NCBI RefSeq assembly: GCF_003390925.1
Contig: NZ_QUBS01000014.1
Coordinates: 1-64,000 of the forward strand
Length of the DNA stretch: 64,000 nucleotides
Source: Trinickia diaoshuihuensis
Lineage (GTDB): Bacteria > Pseudomonadota > Gammaproteobacteria > Burkholderiales > Burkholderiaceae
Reading direction: 5' to 3'
Both the position numbers and the translations under genes were made by a program. Shown piece after piece: positions 53,101-61,323 of this stretch. The first letter of the stretch is position 1, and each line of letters begins with the position of its first letter. The notes under the pieces are model-generated. The model did not search any database, was not told where the DNA came from, and saw only the letters and a program-made list of their open reading frames with translations.

Positions 53101-55017
53101 GCGGTTCAGGGCGTGCAGACCATCCATGGCGGCGGCGTCGCCAGCCGGACGGCCATCGACGGCGGCTCGCAGGTCGTGCTCTCGGGTGGTGTCGCCAGTC
53201 TGGCCACCTTGACGGGCGGCGCGCAGACGATTTCTTCGGGCGGCATCGCGAATGCAACGACGGTCAGCAGCGGCGGCCAATTGATCGTGGCTGGCGGCGG
53301 CACCGTCAATGGCGCGGCGGTCGGCTCGGGCGGGACCGTGCAAACGTTCGGCGCGGTCAGCGGCGTGGCGATCAGCGCGGGGGGCACGGTGCAAATCGGC
53401 GGCGGCACCGTGTCAGGCAACATCGTGAACAACGGTGCGCTCGTCTTCAATCGCGCGGACGACACGGTTTATGCCGACTCGCTGCTGGGCTCCGGTCAAA
53501 CGGTCCAGGCTGGCGCCGGCAAGCTGACCCTGAACGGCGATAGCAGCGCATTCGCCGGCACGACGGTCGTAAGCGCGGGGCGGCTTGCGATAGGCGACGC
53601 GGTGCACCCCGATGCGAAGCTCGGGGGCGATGTTCAGGTCCAAGCCGCGGGTACGCTGCTCGGCCACGGCACGGTCGTGGGCTCGATCGATAATGCCGGC
53701 GCGGTCCAGCCAGGCGGCTCGATCGGCACGTTGAGCGTGGCGGGCAACTACGTGCAGCATGCGGCTGGCTCGCTCTCGATCGAAGTCAGTCCGACGGCGG
53801 CATCGAAGCTCGTGGTCGGCGCAACCGCGACGTTGAACGGCGCATTGCATGTGATCTACGATCCGGGCACGTACGGCGCGAGCAAGACGTATGAGATCGT
53901 GTCGGCCAATGCCGTCCTCGGGCGGTTCGCCAGCGTCACCTCCGGCGGGACCGCGGCCGCGCAAGTGACGCAAAGCCTGACCTATGGACAGACCGCGGTC
54001 GATCTCGTGGTCAACGCCGTGGCGGGGGACAGCGCGCAGCCATTGCCGGCGACTGTCGTGGCGCCGGCAGACACGAGCCTCTTTACGGCGCCGGCGACGA
54101 CGGCGCTCCTGGCAGGCGAGGCGATGGGAGCCCGGTTGTTGGAACACGCGTCGCAGCTTGCGAATCCAGGGGGAGTGGCCTTGCCGTCGACTTCGGCGAA
54201 CGGCGCGATCTGGATCGCGAGTTCCACCGACCGCCTTTCGCTCGACGGCGGTTCGCTCGGCGCGCCGGGGTTTGGGGGCACTCGATATCGATTCACGGCC
54301 GGCGCCGATTGGCGAGTGGGGCGCTACGTCGCGGGGGGCGCGCTAAGCTATGGACACAGCGATCTCGCGGAGCAAACTACCGGCGACCATGGCCGCGACG
54401 ACACGTTGCGGCTCTCGCTATACGGAGCGCGCGACGTTGGACCGGTGACGCTTGCCGCAGCCGCTTCCTATGCCTACCACGATGTGCATCTGTACCGCCC
54501 GCTCGGCAGCCCCGGCACGGCCGAGGGCGGCACGGCGGGCAACGAGGTGGTGCTGGGCACCCAAGCCGGCCTACCGCTCACGGCAGGGGTAGTGAACTTC
54601 ACGCCGCACCTTGGCTGGCTCGTTGCCTATTACCGCGGCAATGGCTTTGCCGAAAGCGGTGCGGGAGGACAAAACCTCGGCGTCGGCGCGGACAACGCCC
54701 GAAGCGTGCAACCGTACGCGGGCGTCAGCGTAGACACGTCGTTCGGCAACGGCGCTCATCCAATGACGCTGCGGCTTAACGTCGATTACGGGCTGGAGTT
54801 GGCTCGGAACTCGCGCGCGGTCACGGTGTTCAGCGCGGACGGCACGGCATTCGACGCGCCGGGCGTTTCGTTGCCGCGCGGCAGGCTCGTGGCGAGCGTA
54901 CGCGCCGCCGGCGCATTGACCAAGCATGTGGAACTTGGCGTCGGATTCAGCAGTTGGCTCAACACGGGGCGAGGTTCGCAACTCGGAGGCGATGTCGCGA
55001 TTCGCTATCGGTTCTGA
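50107..55017 (+). CDS. AIDA/TibA-type autotransporter with strand-loop-strand repeats
   Basis: 1636 residues. The N terminus has a long polar region then a weak hydrophobic stretch (LLASPALYTTLISPAAVHGQ) that probably serves as signal peptide. From about residue 95 to 1110 the passenger is made of 18-20-residue repeats of the form SGG-A-GT-V-SGG-Q-V, the strand-loop-strand motif whose serines are heptosylated. A pertactin-like stem follows (KLTLNGDSSAFAGTTVVSAG, VAGNYVQHAAGSLSIEVSPTAASKL). The last 270 residues form the outer-membrane beta-barrel ending in IRYRF. It should be glycosylated by the upstream enzyme and act in adhesion, autoaggregation or biofilm formation. Confidence 0.95.
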   Translation: MRGKGTRDYSWHAGGVGIDPWKPEPARAARLAKLLASPALYTTLISPAAVHGQTTLTVSAGDTESGVAVGANAVANVFGTADTFTIDGLGALAVSAGGVTSASFVDPGGTETVFSGGTAFASVVSGTQVVSSGGTASATFLPSGGQQYVMSGGVATGTQASQGENVVWGGTAVATRLSAGGLETVLSGGVTSGTTAGNGGAQRILAGGTASGTTVASGGLQTVFAGGVAISSTVTSGGQLAVSSGGSALAVNQQSGAIFLADTTAGSVSGTHTSGTFKIAGGVASGLLLENGSLFTVLAGGTASGTIIQTFGTQVVSSGGLAIDTQDLFTQIVSSGGVASRSHVSDFAQQSIVAGGLAIGSIVDTNAREIVSSGGVASGATLSTGGVQSVFSGGLAAGTIASSGGTQLVSSGGTATGTIVFDHGVFGVTSGGTATGLVLNAGAVFNATTDDVFVSGSNALGAFSISSGVASNVLLQNGALLTIEAGGIARDTTIDQWGNAVVISGGTAIDTIDLYTLAVSSGGVTSGTVVSSFAQESVGAGGQANGSIVSDFAQQTVSSGGVANATSVGAAGTMMLTGGLAVGATIGSGGTQIVSAGGVASGTTVTSGGLQNISAGGAASGTTVTGGGTQNVLAGGLASGTTVTSGGAQNVSSGGAASGTTVSAGGSQTISSGGIAIATAVASGGAQIVLAGATASRTTVSGGGAQIVSSGGLAIGTEVTSGGIQHVLSGGLASGAVVSAGGSQTVSLGGEADGTVVMNGARQTVSSGGIASGTLVNDGGTQLLYQGAVVSGTIVGSGGTQVVSSGSVASGANLAGGVQYVSSGAVATGTSISAGGIQDVVSGGVASAAVVGSGGLQSITAGGEADGSVVGAGGTQDVASAGMASGALVTSGGTQTVEGGGVVSAASITSGGMQMVLSGAVASGVMLSGGGQSVASGGMASATSIGAGGVQSVLAGGVAVSASVSSGGTQTISAGGAGSATQVLAGARQDVFGTVDRDAVQGVQTIHGGGVASRTAIDGGSQVVLSGGVASLATLTGGAQTISSGGIANATTVSSGGQLIVAGGGTVNGAAVGSGGTVQTFGAVSGVAISAGGTVQIGGGTVSGNIVNNGALVFNRADDTVYADSLLGSGQTVQAGAGKLTLNGDSSAFAGTTVVSAGRLAIGDAVHPDAKLGGDVQVQAAGTLLGHGTVVGSIDNAGAVQPGGSIGTLSVAGNYVQHAAGSLSIEVSPTAASKLVVGATATLNGALHVIYDPGTYGASKTYEIVSANAVLGRFASVTSGGTAAAQVTQSLTYGQTAVDLVVNAVAGDSAQPLPATVVAPADTSLFTAPATTALLAGEAMGARLLEHASQLANPGGVALPSTSANGAIWIASSTDRLSLDGGSLGAPGFGGTRYRFTAGADWRVGRYVAGGALSYGHSDLAEQTTGDHGRDDTLRLSLYGARDVGPVTLAAAASYAYHDVHLYRPLGSPGTAEGGTAGNEVVLGTQAGLPLTAGVVNFTPHLGWLVAYYRGNGFAESGAGGQNLGVGADNARSVQPYAGVSVDTSFGNGAHPMTLRLNVDYGLELARNSRAVTVFSADGTAFDAPGVSLPRGRLVASVRAAGALTKHVELGVGFSSWLNTGRGSQLGGDVAIRYRF
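50390..53440 (+). repeat. Tandem strand-loop-strand coding repeats of the autotransporter
   Basis: Roughly 57-base units encoding 18-20 residues, repeated in tandem with drift. The most regular units lie at about 51850-52500, where neighbouring copies are nearly identical (for example SGTTVTSGG at successive positions). Two longer irregular inserts (near 50860-51060 and 51400-51640) break the array and resemble each other, which suggests duplication of a larger block. Confidence 0.85.
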
Positions 55018-55064
55018 TGGTCGAGCCCGCGCCGCGGGACGAGCCGCGCGGCGCGAGCTGGGGA

Positions 55065-55115
55065 TCGGGCTTTATTAGCGGCTGGGGTACCGATCTGAAG
55101 GCTGCCCGGTGGCTC
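55065..55115 (+). pseudogene. Fragment similar to the 3' part of the APC permease gene
   Basis: About 51 bases match positions 48119-48166 of the permease gene with one 3-base insertion and few mismatches; the encoded peptides are SGFISGWGTDLKAARWLI here and SGFSGWGADLKAAWWLV in the permease. The fragment has no start, continues into unrelated sequence and lies directly after the autotransporter. It looks like the remnant of a second permease copy or a recombination footprint. Confidence 0.55.
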
Positions 55116-55800
55116 ATTGGGTCAGCTTTTCTGCGAACGCGCGGATCGACTCCGGGTTCCAATCATGTGCCCCGGTTGTGTCTTTCGTGTCCTCTAGGTA
55201 CAGGGAATAGTATTCCGTGTCGGTGTTCCATCCCAGGGTCCAAAGACGCCTTGGGTCCGTCGGATTCTCGGACAGAGATAGCGATGCCGGCTTTTTCGCA
55301 ACGTTGAACGTTAGCGCTTCTTGCATTGCATACATCTTGCCTTGATCGGCTTTGTAATCCCAAACGGCGAGCATGCCCAGCCTTCCTGTCGGCAACCTAA
55401 ACAGGACCGATTCGCGTCTGCCCGCGTCAGGCAGCAAGCCTATGACCGACGCTCCGATGGACTGTAGCTCAGACGTGCGCGTCATGATCCTTCGCAGTTC
55501 CACCGAGCCGAGGGATTGGTGATTTGACGCAGTTGGAATGAGAGACTCGATCTCTCGCAGAAGGTTAAGCTCGTCGGGCGAGGCAGATAGCACCAAATAA
55601 GTCGAACTTTGTTTGATCAGATTTTTTTCGAAGAGCGCCCGCTGCGCGGGCGATCTTGCCGGCTCAACGATCACTAATGAGCTAGCGGCATCCATCGCCA
55701 CTGCCATTTCGTTTAAAGCGCGGTCTTGCGCATTGCGTTGGTCGCCTGAGTTGCATCCGGCAACGCATGCCAGTAAGCAGAGTGAAATGGCGCGTCTCAT
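55114..55800 (-). CDS. Putative lipoprotein of unknown function
   Basis: 228 residues. MRRAISLCLLACVAGCNSGDQ is a convincing lipoprotein signal with lipobox VAGC. The body contains SLVIVEPARSPAQRALFEKNLIKQSSTYLVLSASPDELNLLREIESL and ESVLFRLPTGRLGMLAVWDYKADQGKMYAMQEALTFNVAKKPASLSLSENPTDPRRLWTLGWNTDTEYYSLYLED. The ATG at 55800 has AAGGA 11 bases upstream; another ATG lies at 55812. Its 5' part overlaps the preceding gene by about 119 bases in another frame. No family recognised. GC content is lower than in the surrounding genes. Confidence 0.7.
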   Translation of the reverse strand: MRRAISLCLLACVAGCNSGDQRNAQDRALNEMAVAMDAASSLVIVEPARSPAQRALFEKNLIKQSSTYLVLSASPDELNLLREIESLIPTASNHQSLGSVELRRIMTRTSELQSIGASVIGLLPDAGRRESVLFRLPTGRLGMLAVWDYKADQGKMYAMQEALTFNVAKKPASLSLSENPTDPRRLWTLGWNTDTEYYSLYLEDTKDTTGAHDWNPESIRAFAEKLTQ

Positions 55801-56473
55801 GGTCTGGGCCATCCTTCGCTGAGATTGCAATCTTCCGCCACAGATCTGTCAATACGAAATTCCTGCGAGTCCTGGGGTCGTAATAGTAGTGGTGGCCCAC
55901 GACTCGCCATCGGTTGAAGAATGGATTGGCGCCGGCTATGTTGTCAGTGCGCTCGACGATCTCCGCTGACCCTGCGCGAGCACTACACAGTAGCCCTCTG
56001 TTTTTTGTGAAAATTCTAAATTTATCGTCGGTGAGTACGGATGGATCCAGTTGATCCCTAGCTAAGCCTGAATCCCTGGTTAGCTTTGAGAGCCAGCCGG
56101 CATAATTTCCTTGATGCCATTGGTACACCGTATGGCGGGCCCCAAGATAATACTGAGTGCTGGTATAGTCAGTCGTAATAGATTCCAATATCCAGTACCT
56201 GTCTTTTTGCTGATGGTTAGGCAAATCACGAACCCATGATGGTGCGCCGAGCAACGTAAAGAACGTCGCTGCGATTGTCTGGAGACCATTGGGAATCTGA
56301 TCGAACCTGCACGCTCGACTGAAGGTGCCTAGCGCTTGTGCTTCAGAAAGAAATAGAAGGCAGGTGGAAAAAACGACAATTCTCGCTCGTTTGGATGGTC
56401 GTGCGTAGTTGGGCGCCACGCGTAATACATCGGGCGATGGTCTTCGAGTAAGCACTGTTTCTAGAGTGATCAC
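55682..56473 (-). CDS. Putative secreted protein of unknown function
   Basis: 263 residues with a probable signal segment after a basic start (RARIVVFSTCLLFLSEAQALG). The mature part has TYGARHTVYQW-like aromatic-rich stretches (TTDYTSTQYYLGARHTVYQWHQGNYAG, FFNRWRVVGHHYYYDPRTRRNFVLTDLW). The last 40 residues lie within the lipoprotein gene and look like out-of-frame read-through, so a frameshift near the 3' end is possible. It is AT-rich compared with the flanks and has no recognised family. It may form a unit with the lipoprotein. Confidence 0.55.
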   Translation of the reverse strand: MITLETVLTRRPSPDVLRVAPNYARPSKRARIVVFSTCLLFLSEAQALGTFSRACRFDQIPNGLQTIAATFFTLLGAPSWVRDLPNHQQKDRYWILESITTDYTSTQYYLGARHTVYQWHQGNYAGWLSKLTRDSGLARDQLDPSVLTDDKFRIFTKNRGLLCSARAGSAEIVERTDNIAGANPFFNRWRVVGHHYYYDPRTRRNFVLTDLWRKIAISAKDGPDHETRHFTLLTGMRCRMQLRRPTQCARPRFKRNGSGDGCR

Positions 56474-56593
56474 GGAGAGACTCCCTTTTTAACCGAGTCT
56501 CTAAACTAACGCCGAGCGAGCGTGATGTTGTGTGAAGGGTGAAAAATCAGACTGATTCGGGCGGGATATTTATGCTGATCACGATCGGAGAAG

Positions 56594-56782
56594 TTATTTA
56601 TCTTTCCTTGATTTCCATGAGTAATTGAAAAATATTTCACCAAGGGCAACGCCAAATGCGCCTGCTATAAAATCAATAGACGACGGCGAAAGTGGTAATT
56701 TTGCTCTGTGCAAAAGAGTTTCGATCGCTATTACGAACAACGTCATCATGGCTATTTTTGCAATTATATCGCTAGCGCTCAC
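56594..56782 (-). CDS. Small membrane protein
   Basis: 62 residues from a GTG start with AAAAGGAG eight bases upstream. Two hydrophobic segments (IIAKIAMMTLFVIAIETLL and IDFIAGAFGVALGEIFF) and a basic tail (NYSWKSRKDK) suggest an inner-membrane protein. Not recognised. It lies in the AT-rich island between the autotransporter and the conserved block, 120 bases upstream of the putative secreted protein gene on the same strand. Confidence 0.6.
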   Translation of the reverse strand: MSASDIIAKIAMMTLFVIAIETLLHRAKLPLSPSSIDFIAGAFGVALGEIFFNYSWKSRKDK

Positions 56783-57056
56783 CTAGCTTCTCCTTTTGTC
56801 GCTTGGTCTCGTAATGCTCGCTGAGATTGTTGATTTAATTCCGGAGGGCATCAAGTTTACGACATTCGGATTGGATCATGGCCATATTTGTTTGGCAAGG
56901 CGGTGTGAGGTAATTTTCAAAAAAATGGATATCGCATACGTGATCGACTGTTCGGCGATGCCCCGACGTCTTATGTCGATTTTTGAACCCTGCTGCTATT
57001 GCCCTAACGGCAATCTAACGGGCTCACTTGTTGACAAGAACGGATAACGAAATCAA

Positions 57057-57836
57057 TCAAAAAAACACATAATTCGTCATCGCCAACGCCTTTTGAAACG
57101 TCCCGAGCGACTGGATGTCGAGCGTGTAGTCGTCGCTGGCCGCCCCGAGCGCGGCGAACACCGGCAGCAAGTGCTCGTCAGTCGGATGCATCAAAGCCGC
57201 GTGCGGCGCGCGCAACCGATAGTCGAGCAGCGCTTGAACATCACGCTCGGCCAGCCGCGATTCAAACCAATCGGTGAATTGCGCGACGCGCGGATCCGCA
57301 TCGCCCGGCTTCGCGCCGAAATCGGCCGCTCGCAGGTTATGCGTGATCTGACCGGAGCCGACGATCAGCACACCATCGTCCGCCAGCGGCCGAAGCGCTC
57401 GGCCCACTGCATAGTGGTGCGCCGGATCGCGGTGCGGCTGAATCGACAACTGCGCGACGGGGATGTCGGCTTCCGGATACATCAACAAAAGCGGCACCCA
57501 AGCGCCGTGATCGAGCCCATGCGGCTGAGTTTGCGCGGCGATACCGGCCGCATCGAGCAGTGCCGCCGCTTGTCGCGCCACATCGGGCGCGCCTGGCGCG
57601 CGGTATTGCAACTCATACAGGGCGCGCGGAAAGCCGTAAAAATCGTGGATCGTTTCAGGTGCCTCGGCCGTGCTGGCGACCGGAATGTTCGTGCCCCAAT
57701 GGGCCGAAAGGACCAAGATCGAACGGGGGCGCGGCAACCGGGCGCCGAGCGTGGCGAATTCGCCCGACGGCATCGACGGATCGATCGGCAACGTGGGCGC
57801 ACCGTGGGATAAGAACAGGGAAGGCAAGCGTGACAT
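57057..57836 (-). CDS. ygiD: LigB/YgiD-type 4,5-DOPA extradiol dioxygenase
   Basis: 259 residues of the class III extradiol dioxygenase fold: LPSLFLSHGAPTLPID, ILVLSAHWGTNIPVAS, HGLDHGAWVPLLLMYPEADIPVAQLSIQ and GSGQITHNL, with the histidine ligands of the DODA metal site (SHGAP, SAHWG, LDHGAW). Homologues cleave catechols or L-DOPA. The gene stands alone near the start of the conserved block, adjoining an AT-rich island. Physiological substrate is not certain. Confidence 0.93.
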   Translation of the reverse strand: MSRLPSLFLSHGAPTLPIDPSMPSGEFATLGARLPRPRSILVLSAHWGTNIPVASTAEAPETIHDFYGFPRALYELQYRAPGAPDVARQAAALLDAAGIAAQTQPHGLDHGAWVPLLLMYPEADIPVAQLSIQPHRDPAHHYAVGRALRPLADDGVLIVGSGQITHNLRAADFGAKPGDADPRVAQFTDWFESRLAERDVQALLDYRLRAPHAALMHPTDEHLLPVFAALGAASDDYTLDIQSLGTFQKALAMTNYVFF

Positions 57837-57980
57837 GGGATAACGGCGCGCAAGCGCGGCCGGCGATCAGTAGTGGGTCTTGACGCGACTATATGCCCCC
57901 GGGCGGCGCCGGGAAACCTGCTTTCGCGAAACGAACCGTATCGCGCCAGTTACGGATCGAAGCGCCCTCGGGACAGCGGC

Positions 57981-58577
57981 TTACGCGTCCCCGCGCAGAC
58001 CGGTCCAGGCCGTGGCCCGTGCCGGACCGAGCGCGAACATATCGAGCACGCGCGCCACCGTATCGTCGACCATCTCGTCGATCGACGAGGGCCGGTTGTA
58101 AAAGGCGGGCAGCGGCGGGAAGATGACGCCGCCCATCTCGGTCACGGCCGTCATGTTGCGCAGATGCGCGAGGTTCAGCGGCGTTTCGCGGGCAAGCAGC
58201 ACGAGACGCCGACGCTCCTTGAGCGTAACGTCCGCGGCGCGCGCGATGAGGTTATCCGAGAGACCATGGGCGATGCTCGCCAGCGTCTTCATCGAACACG
58301 GCGCGACGATCATGCCGTCGGTGGCAAACGAGCCCGACGCAATGCTCGCGCCGACCTCGCGCACGCTATGGGCGACGTCGGCTAGCGCATGGACGTCGTC
58401 CTTCGTCAATCCGAGTTCGTGCTGAAGATTGAGCCAGCCGGCGCCGGAAACGACGAGATGCGTCTCCAGCCCTTCGATGCGCCGCATCGTTTCGAGCAGG
58501 CGTACGCCATAAATGGCGCCGGTGGCGCCCGTGATCGCAACGATCAACCGGCGCGGCGCGGCACTGGGGAGCGGCAT
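57981..58577 (-). CDS. ubiX: Flavin prenyltransferase UbiX
   Basis: 198 residues: RRLIVAITGATGAIYGVRLLETMRRIEGLETHLVVSGAGW, SIASGSFATDGMIVAPCSMKTLASIAHGLSDNLIARAADVTLKERRRLVLLARETPLNLAHLRNM, MGGVIFPPLPAFYNRP. These are the canonical UbiX blocks. It makes prenylated FMN, the cofactor of UbiD decarboxylases used in ubiquinone biosynthesis. It lies next to grxD, as in other Burkholderiaceae. Confidence 0.97.
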   Translation of the reverse strand: MPLPSAAPRRLIVAITGATGAIYGVRLLETMRRIEGLETHLVVSGAGWLNLQHELGLTKDDVHALADVAHSVREVGASIASGSFATDGMIVAPCSMKTLASIAHGLSDNLIARAADVTLKERRRLVLLARETPLNLAHLRNMTAVTEMGGVIFPPLPAFYNRPSSIDEMVDDTVARVLDMFALGPARATAWTGLRGDA

Positions 58578-58686
58578 GGCTAAAGCGAGGAGAAAGCGAG
58601 GCGGCCGGCACTCGTCGCGCCGGCCAAGGTGCGCGGTTGGCAGGCTTGGAGCGAGCGCATCAACGCGCTCGAGCCGCTCATGCCAC

Positions 58687-58998
58687 TCACGCCGCGGCGA
58701 ACAACTGCTGCAGCTCGCCCGACTGATACATCTCCATCATGATGTCCGAGCCGCCGACGAATTCGCCCTTCACATAGAGTTGCGGGATGGTCGGCCAGTT
58801 CGAGAACTCCTTGATGCCCTGCCGGACTTCCTCGTCCTCCAGCACGTTGACCGTCTTGAACTGATCGACGCCGCACGCCTTCAGGATTTGGACGGCGCGG
58901 CCCGAGAAGCCGCACATCGGGAATTGCGCATTGCCCTTCATGAAGAGGACGACAGCGTTTTCGTCGATGATTTGCTTGATGCGTTGTTGCGTATCCAT
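58687..58998 (-). CDS. grxD: Monothiol glutaredoxin GrxD
   Basis: 103 residues: [39 protein letters not shown] with the monothiol CGFS site (C29), and [32 protein letters not shown]. It binds and transfers [2Fe-2S] clusters with glutathione and BolA partners. The start at 58998 is standard; the frame opens 14 codons earlier. It is in the conserved hemA-prfA-prmC...grxD-ubiX order, here interrupted by a histidine kinase gene. Confidence 0.97.
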   Translation of the reverse strand: MDTQQRIKQIIDENAVVLFMKGNAQFPMCGFSGRAVQILKACGVDQFKTVNVLEDEEVRQGIKEFSNWPTIPQLYVKGEFVGGSDIMMEMYQSGELQQLFAAA

Positions 58999-59075
58999 GA
59001 CTGACCTTGGCTTAGCGCACAGGAAAATGTTAGGGGGCAATGATAGCGGATTTCAGCCCGGCAAGCCGGGCGCGC

Positions 59076-61157
59076 CTATTGCGGCGCGGCGGGCGCGCCG
59101 CCGAGCATCCGGTTCAATTTATCGGCCAATTCGGCGTACGTAAAAGGCTTCGACAGCAACTGAATTCCGGCATCGAGCCGGCCGTGGTGCACGATCGCGT
59201 TGCGGGCGTAGCCCGTCGTGAACAGTACCGGCAATTCGGGGCGATTGGTCCGCACGGCGTCGGCGAGTTGGCGCCCGTTCATGCCGCCCGGGAGTCCCAC
59301 GTCCGTAAACAGCAGCCGGATCTCGGGCCGCTCGCCGACGAGGCGCAAGGCGGTAGGGCCATCGGGCGCCACCACGACGCGGTAGCCGAGTTCGCGCAGC
59401 ATATCGCTCGTCGCCGTCCGTACGTTTTCATCGTCCTCGACGACCAAAATCGTTTCGCCGGTGTGGCTCGCGGGCACGGGCCGGTGGTCGGGCTGCTCGT
59501 CGACGGTTACGTCGCCCGCAAGGCGAGGGAGGAAGAGCTTGACCGTCGTGCCTTCCCCGACCTCGCTGTAGATCCGCAGGTGCCCACCCGATTGCTTGAC
59601 GAAACCGTAGACCTGGCTGAGCCCCAGCCCCGTGCCATGGCCCACTTCCTTCGTCGTGAAGAACGGCTCCATGGCTCGTTCGAGCACGTCCTTCGTCATG
59701 CCCGAGCCGGTGTCGCTGACCGCAATCATCGCGTATTGCCCCGCGTCGAGCCCCTCGAAGCGCGAAACATACGATTCGTCGAGCGTGCAATTGGCCGTTT
59801 CGATCGTCAGCTTGCCGCCGGCCGGCATCGCATCGCGCGCATTGACGGCCAAGTTCAGCAATGCGCTTTCGAGTTGGTTCGCATCCACCAATACACGCCA
59901 AAGCTCGGCGCCATTGACCGTTTCGATCGCGATGGATTCGCCGAGCGTGCGGCGAAGCAGCTCGGACATCCCGGCAACGAGCTTGTCTACGTCGGTCGGC
60001 TTCGCGTCGAGCGTTTGGCGGCGCGAAAACGCGAGCAAACGCCGCGTCAGATTCGCGGCGCGGTCCGCCCCGCGCAGCGCGTTCTCGACGAAGCGCGACA
60101 TATCCACCGCCTGCTGCGTCTGCCCCAAGCTCGCCATGCGCCGCTGGAGCCCTTCGAGGCTGCCGATGACGACTTGCAGCAAGTTGTTGAAATCGTGCGC
60201 GATACCGCCCGTCAACTGGCCGATCGCTTCCATCTTCTGAGATTGCCGAAGCTGCGCTTCGACATTGCGCTTTTCGGTCAAATCGCGCGTGACCTTCGCA
60301 AAGCCGATGACTTCACCTTCGGCGCCCATGATCGCGTCGACCAGCACGTTGGCCCAGAAATGCGTGCCGTCCTTGCGCACCCGCCAGCCTTCGCCTTCGA
60401 ACTTACCGGTGCTCGCGGCGCGCGCGAGCACCGCGCTCGGCACGCCGTTACGCCGGTCTTCGTCCGTATAAAAACGCGAGAAGTGCTGGCCGATGATTTC
60501 ATCGGCTTGATAGCCTTTGATCCGTTGCGCGCCCAAGTTCCAACTGGTGACATAGCCGTCGCGGTCGAGCATGAAGATCGCATAGTCGACGACGCTATCC
60601 ACGAGCAAGCGAAACCGCTGTTCGCTTTCCTGCAGGCGAGCCGACGCCTCGTGGCCGCGATGCGCTTCGGCCCGGCTCGCAACGAGCGCCGCTTCGTCGC
60701 TGCGCTGCTGCGTCGCTTCGCGTGCTTCCACGAGAACGAACGCGACGCGTCCGGCGTCGTCGCGAACCGGGCGCAGCGTCGAAGCGAGGATGAGCGCGGG
60801 CGCGCCCTGTGTCGCGGGCGCCACGGGCAGATCGAGCGGCACGGTCTCACCGGCGGCAGCGTGCGCGATGGCTTGGGTCAGCGCTTCACGTGCGTGGTTA
60901 TGCCCCGCCGCATAGGGGAATGCGGCGGCCAGCGGCCGGCCGATCAGTTCGCTTTGCGGCGGCAAAAACGTGGCGCGGCCGTGATCGTTGCAATCGATCA
61001 CCTTGCCCGACGTATCGAGCAGGGCGACAAATGCGGAGATCTCGTTGACGATAATGTGAGCGAGCTTGTTTCGCGTAAGCTCAGCCGGCTCGTCCGGGTG
61101 AAGCTCAGTACCGCGAACGGTCACATGTTCGCCGATATACGGCAAGGGACACTTCAC
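59076..61157 (-). CDS. Soluble hybrid sensor histidine kinase with PAS domains and receiver
   Basis: 693 residues, no transmembrane segment. Two PAS domains (about 30-155 and 180-300; the second has FRLLVDSVVDYAIFMLDRDGYVTSWNLGAQRIKGY). Kinase core: H-box GGIAHDFNNLLQVV, N-box NLAVNARDAMPAGG, G1 VSDTGSGM, F-box EPFFTTK, G2 GHGTGLGLS. A C-terminal receiver (ILVVEDDENVRTATSDML, with the phospho-acceptor in LLFTDVGLPGGMNG) ends at about 690. No separate response regulator is adjacent. The ligand or redox signal is unknown. Confidence 0.93.
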   Translation of the reverse strand: MKCPLPYIGEHVTVRGTELHPDEPAELTRNKLAHIIVNEISAFVALLDTSGKVIDCNDHGRATFLPPQSELIGRPLAAAFPYAAGHNHAREALTQAIAHAAAGETVPLDLPVAPATQGAPALILASTLRPVRDDAGRVAFVLVEAREATQQRSDEAALVASRAEAHRGHEASARLQESEQRFRLLVDSVVDYAIFMLDRDGYVTSWNLGAQRIKGYQADEIIGQHFSRFYTDEDRRNGVPSAVLARAASTGKFEGEGWRVRKDGTHFWANVLVDAIMGAEGEVIGFAKVTRDLTEKRNVEAQLRQSQKMEAIGQLTGGIAHDFNNLLQVVIGSLEGLQRRMASLGQTQQAVDMSRFVENALRGADRAANLTRRLLAFSRRQTLDAKPTDVDKLVAGMSELLRRTLGESIAIETVNGAELWRVLVDANQLESALLNLAVNARDAMPAGGKLTIETANCTLDESYVSRFEGLDAGQYAMIAVSDTGSGMTKDVLERAMEPFFTTKEVGHGTGLGLSQVYGFVKQSGGHLRIYSEVGEGTTVKLFLPRLAGDVTVDEQPDHRPVPASHTGETILVVEDDENVRTATSDMLRELGYRVVVAPDGPTALRLVGERPEIRLLFTDVGLPGGMNGRQLADAVRTNRPELPVLFTTGYARNAIVHHGRLDAGIQLLSKPFTYAELADKLNRMLGGAPAAPQ

Positions 61158-61323
61158 CGTGGGCTCCGCTTGAAATTCGGTTTAGACGCGTCCGCGGTAA
61201 GTCCGTCGCCCGCGCGCGAGCAAAGATAAATCATACCAGCGTGGACGATGCATCAATTCATCTTAGGTGGCGATAGCGGGCTTTGGAATGCACGGCTCGC
61301 AAAATGGGACGCCGCGGTTCCCG

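Noticed and set aside
50390-53440. Possible CRISPR or satellite array
   Set aside because: The repeats are in frame, about 57 bases long with drift, and encode the strand-loop-strand passenger; there are no spacer-like unique units or cas genes.
56796-57047. 83-residue plus-strand ORF in the AT-rich island
   Set aside because: No convincing ribosome-binding site, no domain, and a Cys-rich end that looks random. The opposite-strand 62-residue gene nearby is better supported.
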